A stretch of 10,608 nt of DNA. Origin: CAKZLS01 sp963771545 (lineage in GTDB: Bacteria > Pseudomonadota > Alphaproteobacteria > Rhodospirillales > Defluviicoccaceae). The translations under genes and the position numbers were made by a program. Under the pieces are notes generated by a model. That model was not told the origin of the DNA. It saw only the letters and a program-made list of their open reading frames with translations, and made no database searches. This document shows positions 1 to 6,766 of this stretch, piece by piece (within the stretch, counting starts at the first letter, position 1; every line of letters starts with the position of its first letter). The stretch covers positions 1 through 10,608 of the forward strand of contig CAVYTX010000001.1 of NCBI GenBank assembly GCA_963771545.1. The letters are read 5' to 3'.

Positions 1-746
1 GCTCGCGCTTCGCCCGCGGCGTGCAGCGACCCGGTGATCGCCAGCGCCTCGGCGACCCGGCGCTCGCGGTCCTCGGCCGCGGCAAGGCGCGCCGCCGCCT
101 GGCGCCGGCTGGCCGCCGCGGGGTCGGCGTCGAGCTCGCGGCGCAGCCGCTCGACCTCCGCCTTCGCCCGCCGCCGGCAGTCCTGCAAGGTGGTGTGCCG
201 GCGAAACGACGCGGCGCCGGCCGCGGCGCGCACCCGAACGCCGTCCTGGGCCACCCGCTCCAGGGATGCCACCCCAGCCGTCATCAACGCCGCGAAGCTG
301 TCAACCAGCAGCCGTTCCAGCACCGCGCCGTGCCCGACCCGGAAATCGGACAGCGTCTTGTGGTTCATCCCCACCCCGCCACACAGCCACTGGAACGCAA
401 CGTGCTCGCGGCACAGTCGGTCGAGCGCACGGGCGCTGCCGATCCCCTCCACCGTCGCGTACAGCCACAGCGCCACCAAAAGCCGCGGGTCGGCCGGCGG
501 ATGACCCGGGTGGCCTTCGACCGCCTTGATGCCGGCCAACAGCCGCGACAGATCCAGCCCCTCCACGAACCGCCACACCAAACGCACCCGGTGATCGGCC
601 GCAACCAGATCCTCCAGGCTCACCGCCCGCAACTCCACCTGCCGGCGCTCCGGCCGACGCAGCCGCGGCACGCCGCCGCCCGGGCGCCCCGGCGCACCCT
701 GTTCGGGCAACCCGTCCAACCATGCTCCGTCCATAGTGACCACCAT
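1..746 (-). CDS. IS1182-family transposase, N-terminal part, runs off the window
   Basis: An open frame of 248 codons runs from ATG at 746 to the left edge with no stop, so the C-terminal part lies outside the window. The protein reads like an IS1182-type (IS5-related) DDE transposase. It has an N-terminal helical domain with GHPPADPRLLVALWLYATVE at residues 81-100, then GVGMNHKTLSDFRVGHG (124-140). VAQDGVRV at 165-172 holds the likely first catalytic Asp (D168), and a charged coiled-coil insert of Arg, Glu and Ala follows at about 185-235. The remaining catalytic residues would be off-window. A second ATG at 734 is an equally good start, because neither is preceded by a strong Shine-Dalgarno sequence. 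The frame is free of indels, unlike the neighbouring IS66 genes, so this is the younger element. Family assignment is from recalled motifs. Confidence 0.85.
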   Translation of the reverse strand, partial: MVVTMDGAWLDGLPEQGAPGRPGGGVPRLRRPERRQVELRAVSLEDLVAADHRVRLVWRFVEGLDLSRLLAGIKAVEGHPGHPPADPRLLVALWLYATVEGIGSARALDRLCREHVAFQWLCGGVGMNHKTLSDFRVGHGAVLERLLVDSFAALMTAGVASLERVAQDGVRVRAAAGAASFRRHTTLQDCRRRAKAEVERLRRELDADPAAASRRQAAARLAAAEDRERRVAEALAITGSLHAAGEAR

Positions 747-843
747 ATCTAAAGGAATACCGCCGTGACACTACCACATCTTGTCACACCCCACCGCCAT
801 CTTCCAGCTCCACCCTCGGCGTGCCAAAAGATTCACAGCCTCT
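1..843 (-). mobile_element. IS1182-type insertion sequence, partial (left part off-window)
   Basis: This covers the transposase gene plus about 97 bases upstream of it, up to the point where recognisable IS66 tnpC sequence stops (about 843). The exact terminal inverted repeat and target duplication cannot be fixed, since the other end is not in the window. The upstream 97 bases code for nothing recognisable. They hold a 6-base inverted repeat, GTGACA at 765-770 and TGTCAC at 782-787, which might be part of the element end or its promoter. Confidence 0.6.
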
Positions 844-1514
844 GAGCTCAACGCCCTCGCGGGCGGTAGCGCTCGCTCTGCCGGTTCAACGGCTGATGCT
901 GGCCATACTTCTCGAACAGGATCATCGCCAACAGGTTCGCGCCCGCCCAGCCGCGCGGCGTCACATGGAACGGCGCCGGGGCTTGCGAGATCTTCTCGCA
1001 ATCCCGACAGGTGAACTTCTCGCGCACCGTCTGGATCACCTTCCACCGACGCGGGATCGCCTCCAGCGTCTCGGTGACGTCCTCGCCGAGCTTGCAAAGC
1101 CTGTCCGAGCCGCAGCAAGCGCAGACCTCGGGCGCCGGGACGACCACCCGCTCGCGCGGCAGATGCTCCGGGAAGGGCTTGCGCGACGGCCTGCTTGACG
1201 GGTGAACGACGTGACCGTCGAAGTCTTCGCGGCCGCCTGTTCAGCCGCGAGCTCATCCTCGCTCGCGTTTGCCTCCAGCTCCTCGAGCTTCAGCTCCAGC
1301 TGGTCGAGCAGGCGCGCCTTGCGCTCCGAGCGCTGGCCGTAGAGCTCACGCCGCAGCTTCTCGATCTGAGCTTCAGCGCGGCGATGATCGCCTCGGCGTT
1401 CGAGGCCTCCGCCACCACCCGCGCCGCTCTCGCTTCCGCCTCGTCGGCCCGCGCCTCGGCCACCGCGAGGGCGGCGCGCAGGGCTTCGATATCGGGCGAT
1501 ACGGCGCTGGTCAT
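844..1514 (-). pseudogene. tnpC: IS66-family transposase tnpC, frameshifted and truncated
   Basis: This is the N-terminal third of an IS66 TnpC transposase, broken into several frames. The start ATG at 1514 overlaps the tnpB stop as ATGA and gives a coiled-coil N-terminus (EALRAALAVAEARADEAEAR). At the alanine-leucine-lysine-leucine stretch a one-base deletion moves the conserved QIEKLRRELYGQRSERKARL to the next frame. A further shift near 1180 moves KPFPEHLPRERVVVPAPEV to a third frame. That frame carries the IS66 zinc finger (CACCGSDRLC, later TCRDC) and the FEKYGQHQPLNRQSERY stretch. Near 855 a one-base insertion moves AREGVEL out of frame, and homology then ends, where the IS1182-type element begins. 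The DDE catalytic domain is missing altogether. The gene cannot make a working transposase. Confidence 0.88.
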
Positions 1515-1933
1515 GGCGCCGATAGAATCATACTCGGCGCGTTTGTGGTCCGCTCTTTCTTGCTCCGCCCCGGCATTTTTCCGCCGTCAGCCCGCACGAT
1601 CCGGCGCCAGCTCCGAACCGGGTTCCGCCAGTCGATCCCCTCGAGCAGGTAACCGAGTTGGGCCGCAGAAATCGCAATCACGCCGTCCGCCGGAGACGGC
1701 CAGATGAACCGCCCACGCTCCAGCCGCTTGGCATAAAGCGAGGTGCCCAGCCCGTCATGCCACAGAACCTTGATCAGGTCGCCGCGACGGCCCCTGAACA
1801 CGTAAAGATCGCCGCCATGCGGATCGCGCCCCATCGCCTCCTGCACTTGCAGCGTCAACCCGTTCATCCCCCGGCGCATGTCGGTCACCCCGGTCGCCAG
1901 CCACACCCGCACCCCGGAGGGAACCGGGATCAT
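1511..1933 (-). CDS. tnpB: IS66 accessory protein TnpB (Orf2), altered C-terminus
   Basis: TnpB is a small conserved protein needed for IS66 transposition; its biochemical role is not settled. Residues 1-108 are typical: VRVWLATGVTDMRRGMNGL (8-26), GDLYVFRGRRGDLIKVLWHD (41-60), RLERGRFIWP (70-79) and LLEGIDWRNP (96-105). The family usually ends within about 115 residues with a Trp-Arg-Pro-Asp-Arg-Ala-Gly type tail. Here that tail (PDRAG then stop at 1587) sits one frame over, just after the SWR at 108-110. A single missing C (cgccgg for cgcccgg) therefore adds an unrelated tail of about 30 residues that ends at 1511. The start overlaps the tnpA stop by ATGA and the stop overlaps the tnpC start, the usual coupled IS66 layout. 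Function is doubtful. Confidence 0.88.
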   Translation of the reverse strand: MIPVPSGVRVWLATGVTDMRRGMNGLTLQVQEAMGRDPHGGDLYVFRGRRGDLIKVLWHDGLGTSLYAKRLERGRFIWPSPADGVIAISAAQLGYLLEGIDWRNPVRSWRRIVRADGGKMPGRSKKERTTNAPSMILSAP

Positions 1934-2336
1934 CGCCTAACCAGAGCCTTGATCACCGCCGCAGCCAAGTCCGGCGGGATCGATGCGGGAATGCGGACGT
2001 GGGACCTGCCGCTCGAACGCGACCTCGATCGACGGCGCCGCCGGCGCGTCCGCGAAAGCAGTCGCCCCGTCTCCACGGGAGACGCCGCCGAACGGCAGCG
2101 CAACTCCCCACCACCATCACCGACCGGTGCCACGATCACCTCGGCGAACCCGGCCGGCACGCCGGCCAACTCCCGACGCCACCGATAGATCAGGCTGGTA
2201 CAAAGATCGGCTCGCCGCGCCACCTCCGAAACCACCGCCCCGGGCGCAAACGCCGCCGCAACGACCGCCCGCTTCTGCTCGTCGCTCCAGCGCCGCCGCC
2301 GCTCGGGACCCCAGTGATGACATCAATCCGAGCCAT
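1930..2336 (-). pseudogene. tnpA: IS66 Orf1 (TnpA), helix-turn-helix protein, frameshifted
   Basis: ATG at 2336, with a purine-rich AGAGGGGG just upstream, starts MARIDVITG, the usual beginning of IS66 TnpA. The continuation ERRRRWSDEQKRAVVAAAFA is in another frame, so there is a one-base deletion or two-base insertion around the ggggtccc at about 2307-2315. The helix-turn-helix part VSEVARRADLCTSLIYRWRR is intact from 2235 downward. A second out-of-frame stretch lies between GDGGGEL and HVRIPASIPPDLAAAVIKAL: the present frame there gives an Arg/Ser-rich nonsense run, while another frame gives an acidic SIEVAFERQ-type segment that fits the family better. The true C-terminus is back in frame and ends at 1930, overlapping the tnpB start. 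An ORF beginning at the internal ATG 2235 would lack part of the first helix. TnpA is taken to be broken. Confidence 0.82.
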
Positions 2337-2355
2337 CGCACCCCCTCTCGCACCA

Positions 2356-2377
2356 GTGCAAACACCGACGTTTGCAC
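2356..2377. repeat. Perfect 8-base inverted repeat upstream of IS66 tnpA
   Basis: GTGCAAAC (2356-2363) and GTTTGCAC (2370-2377) form a perfect inverted repeat with a 6-base loop, 20 bases upstream of the tnpA start. It may be an operator for the TnpA helix-turn-helix protein, part of the IS66 end, or a hairpin at the junction with the protease gene. The sequence alone cannot decide. Confidence 0.5.
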
Positions 2378-2385
2378 CAATGCCA

Positions 2386-2815
2386 GATTCAGCTTGCTTC
2401 CTGTAACCTCGTAGCGCTCCAGCCGACTGAGAAAATCCATGCCAAGCACGGAAATGGTCGAAGGGGTATCTATGACAAAAGCGCGGACGTTGGAAACGGC
2501 GAAATCGCCGACCTGAATTTCATCCAGGGTGACCGGCGCCGCCCGCGCCACACCGCCAGCCGTCGAGAATAGCACCGAGAAATCCAGAGACCGTGCTTGG
2601 ATGCCAAGGCGATGCGCGTCATCGCGAGACAAAACCACGCTGGTGGCGCCAGTATCGATCAGTAGCTTGATCGCAATCCCATCAATATGGGCAGTCGTGA
2701 CAAAATGCCCCCTGGTGTTTGCGGTGATGGTATGGGATCGGCTGCCGAAGTACTGACGCCAGCCATCAAAGCGGTGGGTTTTGCGCAAGTCGAACGCCAG
2801 ACTCACCTGTCCCAT
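2386..2815 (-). CDS. Retropepsin-like aspartic protease (clan AA), 3' end replaced by IS66
   Basis: The frame starts at ATG 2815 and encodes a single-domain retropepsin-like protease of the TIGR02281 kind, common as a membrane-anchored protein in alphaproteobacteria. The active-site motif is LLIDTGATSVVLS at residues 51-63 (catalytic Asp 54; such proteins work as dimers). The flap and core follow, then the conserved ISVLGMDFLSRLERYEV at 121-137. Family members normally stop within ten or so residues of this point. Here the frame runs on, out of frame, through IS66 tnpA and stops only at 2117, so about 88 of its 232 residues are IS66-derived nonsense. The core fold is probably complete. There is no Shine-Dalgarno sequence before 2815 and no membrane anchor. 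Both suggest that the real N-terminus is the ORF at 2803-3009, one frame away. Substrate unknown. Confidence 0.78.
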
Positions 2816-3009
2816 TCCGATCGTTGCGGGAACTCACCGACCCTAGTGGAATTGGGCACAAGGGGCACATTTGCTGAGGGCAGGCTGGCAACAGTACCGT
2901 GGCTACGCCCCTCGGCCGCCAGCGATGCCATTGCGCCGATCCACGTGGTCACTGAAGCGGCGGCAACGATGGTTTGGAGGATTCGGCGCGCGGGTCCCTT
3001 GCTCCACAT
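2803..3009 (-). CDS. Short signal-anchor ORF, probably the displaced N-terminus of the aspartic protease
   Basis: This 68-residue ORF starts 48 bases after the stop of the HerA-like gene on the same strand. Its N-terminus is basic (WSKGPARR) and then hydrophobic (ILQTIVAAASVTTWIGAMAS, residues 10-29), followed by an Ala/Pro/Ser linker. That is a signal peptide or anchor, as expected in front of a clan AA membrane protease. It overlaps the protease frame by 13 bases, and a one-base deletion between about 2836 and 2803 would join the two. The alternative is a separate tiny protein with translational coupling. Only a weak purine-rich stretch (ACGAAG) precedes the ATG. Confidence 0.5.
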   Translation of the reverse strand: MWSKGPARRILQTIVAAASVTTWIGAMASLAAEGRSHGTVASLPSANVPLVPNSTRVGEFPQRSEWDR

Positions 3010-3057
3010 CTTCGTAGCTTACTTTTTTCGCATTTCATCTCGGCTTTACTGTCGAGC

Positions 3058-4725
3058 CTACGATCCTGCCTCGACCAGATGAATCTTGCTTTCCGGGGCC
3101 GTTTTGATTTGGTTTCGCCATTGATGGATCGTCTCGTGGACAAAAGATTGATCCACGGTGCTCTGCTGCCATGTCCGGGCGAAGGGAGCTGTCCGACTGC
3201 TTGGTCTATGGGCTTCATCAAGGTCGAAAAAGCGAAGCCGCATCGGCGTTGCGACGCCCTCGCCAACAGCGACCGCCTCCTGGGTTCGAAGCGCCGGCAG
3301 TGCCCCGACCAACCCGTTCCACCCCTCGGGAAGAGCCTTACGAACGTAATGTTGATCGTGCTCGTTGGACATGCGCAACGCAAACATTGTGTTGCACTGC
3401 GAGAGGATCGTCGTCGACAGTTCCGAGGGACGTTGGCTGACAAGACACAAGGAAACGCCGTATTTGCGACCTTCCTTCGCAATTCGTGAAAGTGCGTCGC
3501 GAGAGGGACCGAACCCCAAGCGTTCGTCATTGGGGATGTAGCGATGGGCCTCTTCACAGACGAGGAGAAGGGGCACCGCGTGGGATCGCCGGCTCCAAAG
3601 CGCAAAATCGAACATAAGACGACTGATTACTGAAACGACCACATCGACGACCCCCGACGGCACGCCGGACAGGTTGACGATTGTGATAGGCCGTCCCGAC
3701 GCCGGGATTCTGAGGAGACGCGACAGAACATCTGCCATCGTGTCCTTGATCGCCGTGTTCGAGAACATGAACCCAAGACGCGGGTCATTTCTCAACGCGT
3801 CGATCCGAGACTCAAGACGGAGGTAGGGGATTGGACCTTCAGGCTGATTAAGCCGACCCTTGCATTTATCGATGTAGTGAAGGACATCTCCAAGATCATA
3901 GGGTACTGGAGAATCGACCGTTAACCCCCCTGTAATATTCCCTAAGGTCGGATTGCTTTTGCGAGCCGCAAAGATCGCATCACGAAGAATAGCTGCTTCA
4001 AAGTCTCGCGTTGGAGCGTCGGCCGATATGAACGTTGTGGCTGCCTCCTCAAAGTTGAGGAGCCAGTAGGGAAGATTCAGGTTAGCTGGACTGACCACTT
4101 CCGCCAGATCTCCGAATGCGCTCGAATACTCGTCGTGCGGATCCAGCAGGACAACGTTGCCCTCGGGATGGGCCTGGAGGATAGAGCGAAGTATGAGGCT
4201 GACAGCACAGGATTTTCCCGACCCAGTCGTTCCCAAAATCGCAAAATGCTTTCCGAGGAGATCGTCGACACGAACGTATGCTGGACATGACGGATCCTGA
4301 TGCAAGACGCCTATGGCGACACTTGCATCTTTCGGCGGTGCATAGATGATCGCAAGGTCTCGCTCTGTTGCAGCATAGATCCCAGCGCCCAGGGTCGGAT
4401 AATCGGATACACCTCTTTGGAAGGTGGCCGCGGTGGATGCTTCCGGGACATTCAGGCTTTCTCCAAGAAGCTCGATTTCGACCGATGCGCCGCTTCCGTT
4501 TGGTCCATCTGCGCCTGCCGCGACCCATGCACGAGCGATAACTCCGTAGGCGTGTCCATGCTTGGTATCGATTTTGACAAATTTTCCGATTTGCACGGCG
4601 TCTCGATTGCTAACGGTCTCGCTCTGGCTTTGAACGCAATCGCTCGACACCAGCGTGACTTCGCCACCGATCCTCCACCCCTCCACCGACGTGACGCGAC
4701 CTAATTTCATGCCATTTGAATCCAT
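3058..4725 (-). CDS. HerA/DUF87-type P-loop ATPase
   Basis: This intact 555-residue protein belongs to the FtsK-HerA superfamily of DNA-pumping or translocating ATPases. The first 155 residues are beta-rich and fit the HerA N-terminal barrel (MKLGRVTSVEGWRIGGEVTL at 6-25, and VQIGKFVKI at 44-52). The Walker A motif GTTGSGKS is at 165-172. The HerA-type DPHDEYSSAF is at 195-204, and the Walker B motif LLLVCEEAHRYIP at 386-398 has two consecutive acidic residues. The downstream ISRIAKEGRKYG-like segment and SQRPSELS (430-437) match the sensor region, and ALRMSN (449-454) holds a candidate arginine finger. A good Shine-Dalgarno AGGGG lies 7-11 bases before ATG 4725. HerA partners NurA, and phage-defence partners such as SIR2 or DUF4297 proteins, are not visible next to it. 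The downstream neighbour is an aspartic protease. The likely role is DNA translocation in repair or defence, by family only. Confidence 0.88.
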   Translation of the reverse strand: MDSNGMKLGRVTSVEGWRIGGEVTLVSSDCVQSQSETVSNRDAVQIGKFVKIDTKHGHAYGVIARAWVAAGADGPNGSGASVEIELLGESLNVPEASTAATFQRGVSDYPTLGAGIYAATERDLAIIYAPPKDASVAIGVLHQDPSCPAYVRVDDLLGKHFAILGTTGSGKSCAVSLILRSILQAHPEGNVVLLDPHDEYSSAFGDLAEVVSPANLNLPYWLLNFEEAATTFISADAPTRDFEAAILRDAIFAARKSNPTLGNITGGLTVDSPVPYDLGDVLHYIDKCKGRLNQPEGPIPYLRLESRIDALRNDPRLGFMFSNTAIKDTMADVLSRLLRIPASGRPITIVNLSGVPSGVVDVVVSVISRLMFDFALWSRRSHAVPLLLVCEEAHRYIPNDERLGFGPSRDALSRIAKEGRKYGVSLCLVSQRPSELSTTILSQCNTMFALRMSNEHDQHYVRKALPEGWNGLVGALPALRTQEAVAVGEGVATPMRLRFFDLDEAHRPSSRTAPFARTWQQSTVDQSFVHETIHQWRNQIKTAPESKIHLVEAGS

Positions 4726-5218
4726 TTCTGCCCCTATTCGCTAAGATTTGTTTCTGTCTGCCCGGTCTCGCAAAAACCGGGTGGTAGGTATACGTCCTGA
4801 AAATCGCACCCGATTGCGGTGTCTGCCATCATAGGTAGTATCATAAAATGGATTAGCTATCAAAGCGAGAAGTTGCTTTTGCGGCTACTAATTCGACCTG
4901 TTCAATGCCGGCGCAGGCATGCAGCCGAGAAAAACTCATCGACGCCATTTCCGGACGGCGGACCGGCGAGCAGCGGCTCACTCCTTTACCGCCATGTTCG
5001 ATCACCACCGAAACCATGGAGCATCGAAAAATTTCGGACTTGAGTTACACACGGACGTCGTCCGCGTACATGAAATAAAGAATAAAATTTTAAATATTCT
5101 TGCAACAAAAATAGAAATAATAAAATCATTTGATTTATTACCTAGACTCCCCGATCATAATAAATCGTGTGTTTAACCGGTTAAGGTTGAGCCTTCCTGC
5201 TCAGTTCTATCAAATCAA
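4726..5218. other. Intergenic region between the divergent HerA and luxR-type genes
   Basis: No credible gene is seen; the small frames here show no family signature. The HerA-proximal part is ordinary in composition. Bases about 5065-5170 are strikingly AT-rich for this window, with many A and T runs, and probably hold promoter elements. A hairpin-like repeat, CCCGGT (4761-4766) and ACCGGG (4776-4781), lies just upstream of the HerA start, with no T-tract on either side. Confidence 0.6.
5173..5184. promoter_or_regulatory. 12-base perfect palindrome, possible operator
   Basis: TTAACCGGTTAA is a perfect palindrome 34 bases before the LuxR-type ORF start, at the edge of the AT-rich block. Its position fits a dimeric regulator site, perhaps for autoregulation. 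There is no direct evidence of binding. Confidence 0.35.
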
Positions 5219-5599
5219 ATGAATATGCTTCATCGGAAACCGTTTTGCGTTCGAGAGCACAATCCGCGAGCTCGCGAGACCGAGCTCCGCTCAGATCGCG
5301 ACAGCACAAACGAGAAGCGGCTTATGGACTTGTATGGGGTGACGCCGGCCGAGGCGCGAGTTGCCGTACTGATGGCCAGCGGAGCGTCGACCGGCGACGT
5401 GGCTTGCCGACTCAATGTCAGCATTGCGACCGTGCGAACCCATCTGAACCGCCTGTTCTGTAAGACCGATACTCACCATCAAGGGCAACTGGTGGCCCTG
5501 TTGCTGGCCGGTCCCCCACACTTGGAAGTGGAATTCGCAGGCACCGGAACCAGTAGGGACCGGGAGGCCGAGGCCGGTCTCGAATGCAGGGTGGCATGA
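5219..5599 (+). CDS. LuxR-type helix-turn-helix protein (GerE domain only)
   Basis: This 126-residue protein is essentially one LuxR/GerE DNA-binding domain, residues 37-98 (DLYGVTPAEARVAVLMASG, then VACRLNVSIATVRTHLNRLF). Relatives usually carry this domain at the C-terminus of a protein of 200-380 residues, after a sensory domain. Here the 36 residues before it look like a disordered charged linker, so this is either a stand-alone HTH protein or the remnant of a larger gene that lost its 5' part. The ATG at 5219 has no clear Shine-Dalgarno sequence. ATG 5324 (residue 36), preceded by GAGAAG at a suitable distance, is a good alternative start directly before the domain. It ends 15 bases before the methyltransferase gene, so the two may be cotranscribed. 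Target genes unknown; the pilus genes downstream are a possibility only. Confidence 0.75.
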   Translation: MNMLHRKPFCVREHNPRARETELRSDRDSTNEKRLMDLYGVTPAEARVAVLMASGASTGDVACRLNVSIATVRTHLNRLFCKTDTHHQGQLVALLLAGPPHLEVEFAGTGTSRDREAEAGLECRVA

Positions 5600-5614
5600 T
5601 CGTAACGCCCCCGA

Positions 5615-6181
5615 ATGAGCCACATGCCGACATTTCTCCGCAGATATCCGCATTCGGTGAGCCTCGCGACCGCGGGCGCGCTGATGGTCGGTATCCATTG
5701 GGCGATGCCCCTCGCAACGGTGATCGACCCTCCCTGGACTCTGCTTGGTATCGTGCCGCTGGCGTTTGCGGCGTTTCTCGCCCTTGCGGTCAATCGCCAA
5801 CTTTCTAAAGCCAACACGACGATCAATCCCGATCGGGAAACGTCGGTGCTGGTTACCGGCGGCGTCTTCCGGATCAGCCGTCACCCGATGTACCTGGCGA
5901 TGGTCGTCGGCCTCGTTGGCCTGTTCATCGCCCTCGGTTCTCTCGGACCCGCCCTGGTCATTCCCGTTTTCTTTGGATTTGTCGACCGCACTTTCGCCGC
6001 AGCCGAGGAACGCTCTCTCGAACACCGGTTCGGTTCCGCCTACCTGCAATACGCGGCAGAGGGTTCGCCGTTGGCTGTAGGCGAAGGCCCGCCAACGCCG
6101 ACGTCCATTGCACCCCCGCGCCACAATCGTGGCTACGCCGGCGGTGCCCAACCCCAGAACAAGCCTCCCCGCGCCGCCTGA
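5615..6181 (+). CDS. Isoprenylcysteine carboxyl methyltransferase-like membrane protein, C-terminal frameshift
   Basis: This is a small membrane methyltransferase of the ICMT/PEMT (NnrU-like) superfamily; the bacterial substrate is usually unknown. Hydrophobic segments lie at about residues 15-37, 41-60 and 92-123. The signature GGVFRISRHPMYLAMVVGLV at 82-101 contains the Arg-His-Pro-Met-Tyr SAM-binding motif. It is followed by the acidic EERSLEHRFGSAYLQYAAE (131-149). Family members normally end a few residues later with Arg-Val-Arg-Arg-Trp-Leu. That exact ending (RVRRWL, stop at 6078-6080) is present in the neighbouring frame, so one extra base at about 6054-6062 gives the encoded protein a wrong tail of about 40 residues, ending at 6181. 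Without the indel the gene would be 5615-6080, about 155 residues, the usual family length. The start lacks a strong Shine-Dalgarno sequence; Met4 is an alternative. Confidence 0.8.
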   Translation: MSHMPTFLRRYPHSVSLATAGALMVGIHWAMPLATVIDPPWTLLGIVPLAFAAFLALAVNRQLSKANTTINPDRETSVLVTGGVFRISRHPMYLAMVVGLVGLFIALGSLGPALVIPVFFGFVDRTFAAAEERSLEHRFGSAYLQYAAEGSPLAVGEGPPTPTSIAPPRHNRGYAGGAQPQNKPPRAA

Positions 6182-6565
6182 CATCACGATCCGATGCGCT
6201 TTGACCGGCGGATCCGTCTCTATCCGCCGCCGTCCGCAACGACATCCATAAAACCGTCGGGTCACCCCACATCACCGGCAAAATGGCTCATTTGGGTCAT
6301 ATTTGTCACCACTTAATGGATCTATGTCTGCAAATTTTCTGAAAAATTTTAGCGAATTTCCCTCATATGCATGACGACGGGGAATTTTGGATGCGTATAC
6401 TCGCGAAAGTTGCTGTGGAAAACGATGCACTCGCATATGGCGATCAGATCGTAGTCAACGGCAAACGTGATCGGCTCTCCAGTGACGGAGAGACGGAGGC
6501 AAAACCAGACGGACCCTTGACAACCGGCCTTGCGCCCAAGGGTCCTCAATTTCGGAGGATATCTC
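6182..6565 (+). other. Leader/intergenic region before the pilin genes
   Basis: No convincing gene is seen. A frame at 6367-6594 lacks family features and overlaps the pilin start. Bases 6290-6365 are AT-rich and probably contain the promoter of the pilus operon, though I cannot pick -35 and -10 boxes with confidence. The 3' part holds a strong hairpin, listed separately, and the pilin ribosome binding site. Confidence 0.55.
6511..6545 (+). promoter_or_regulatory. Leader hairpin upstream of the first pilin
   Basis: GGACCCTTG (6511-6519) and CAAGGGTCC (6537-6545) form a perfect 9-base-pair stem with a 17-base loop. It ends 9 bases before the ribosome binding site GGAGG (6555-6559) of the first pilin. 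It leaves the ribosome binding site free and has only a weak T-rich follow-on (TCAATTT). This suggests a 5' mRNA stabiliser or attenuator rather than a plain terminator. Confidence 0.6.
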
Positions 6566-6766
6566 ATGCGCAAGTTTTTCACCAATCTTCGTAAGAACGA
6601 TCGTGGCGATCAGGTTGTTGGCTGGGTCATCTTGGCCGCGTTCGTCGCCCTCGTCGGCGGCGCTCTCTGGACGACCATCGGCCCTAATCTCACATCGATT
6701 ATGACCGAAGTACAAGGTGCGACCAGCGATGCATGCAACGCGGCTAATGGCACTGGTTGTTTGTAG
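6566..6766 (+). CDS. Flp-family pilin-like protein, copy 1
   Basis: This 66-residue protein starts at ATG 6566, chosen over the upstream in-frame ATG 6530 because GGAGG lies 6 bases before it. It has the build of a Flp-type pilin: a basic N-terminus (MRKFFTNLRKNDRG), then a single hydrophobic helix (VVGWVILAAFVALVGGALWT, residues 19-38) and a short polar tail with two Cys (DACNAANGTGC). Cleavage by the Tad prepilin peptidase would fall after Gly15. The mature start would be DQVVGW, so the usual Glu5-Tyr6 of Flp pilins is replaced by Gly-Trp. Its place before a second copy and cpaB supports a structural role in the Tad pilus. It could also be a minor or regulatory pilin-like protein. Confidence 0.78.
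   Translation: MRKFFTNLRKNDRGDQVVGWVILAAFVALVGGALWTTIGPNLTSIMTEVQGATSDACNAANGTGCL

Larger units (their letters stand above)
844..2385 (-). mobile_element. IS66-family element, degenerate and truncated
   Basis: The canonical IS66 order tnpA-tnpB-tnpC with ATGA overlaps is present on the minus strand, but each gene carries at least one indel and the 3' two-thirds of tnpC are missing. The 5' end is placed between the tnpA start (2336) and the recognisable end of the aspartic protease gene (about 2385). The terminal inverted repeat cannot be fixed because the other end is lost. The relic is immobile unless helped in trans, and even then it has only one end. Confidence 0.85.

Noticed and set aside
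2949..3605. 218-codon minus-strand frame overlapping the HerA gene
   Set aside because: Different frame inside a well supported ATPase gene; basic, low-signal translation.
4761..4781. CCCGGT / ACCGGG as a terminator
   Set aside because: Short stem without a T-tract on either strand, and located upstream of genes on the minus strand.
5291..6265. 324-codon minus-strand frame across the LuxR and methyltransferase genes
   Set aside because: Arg/Gly/His-rich, antisense to two genes with good motifs; no family signal.
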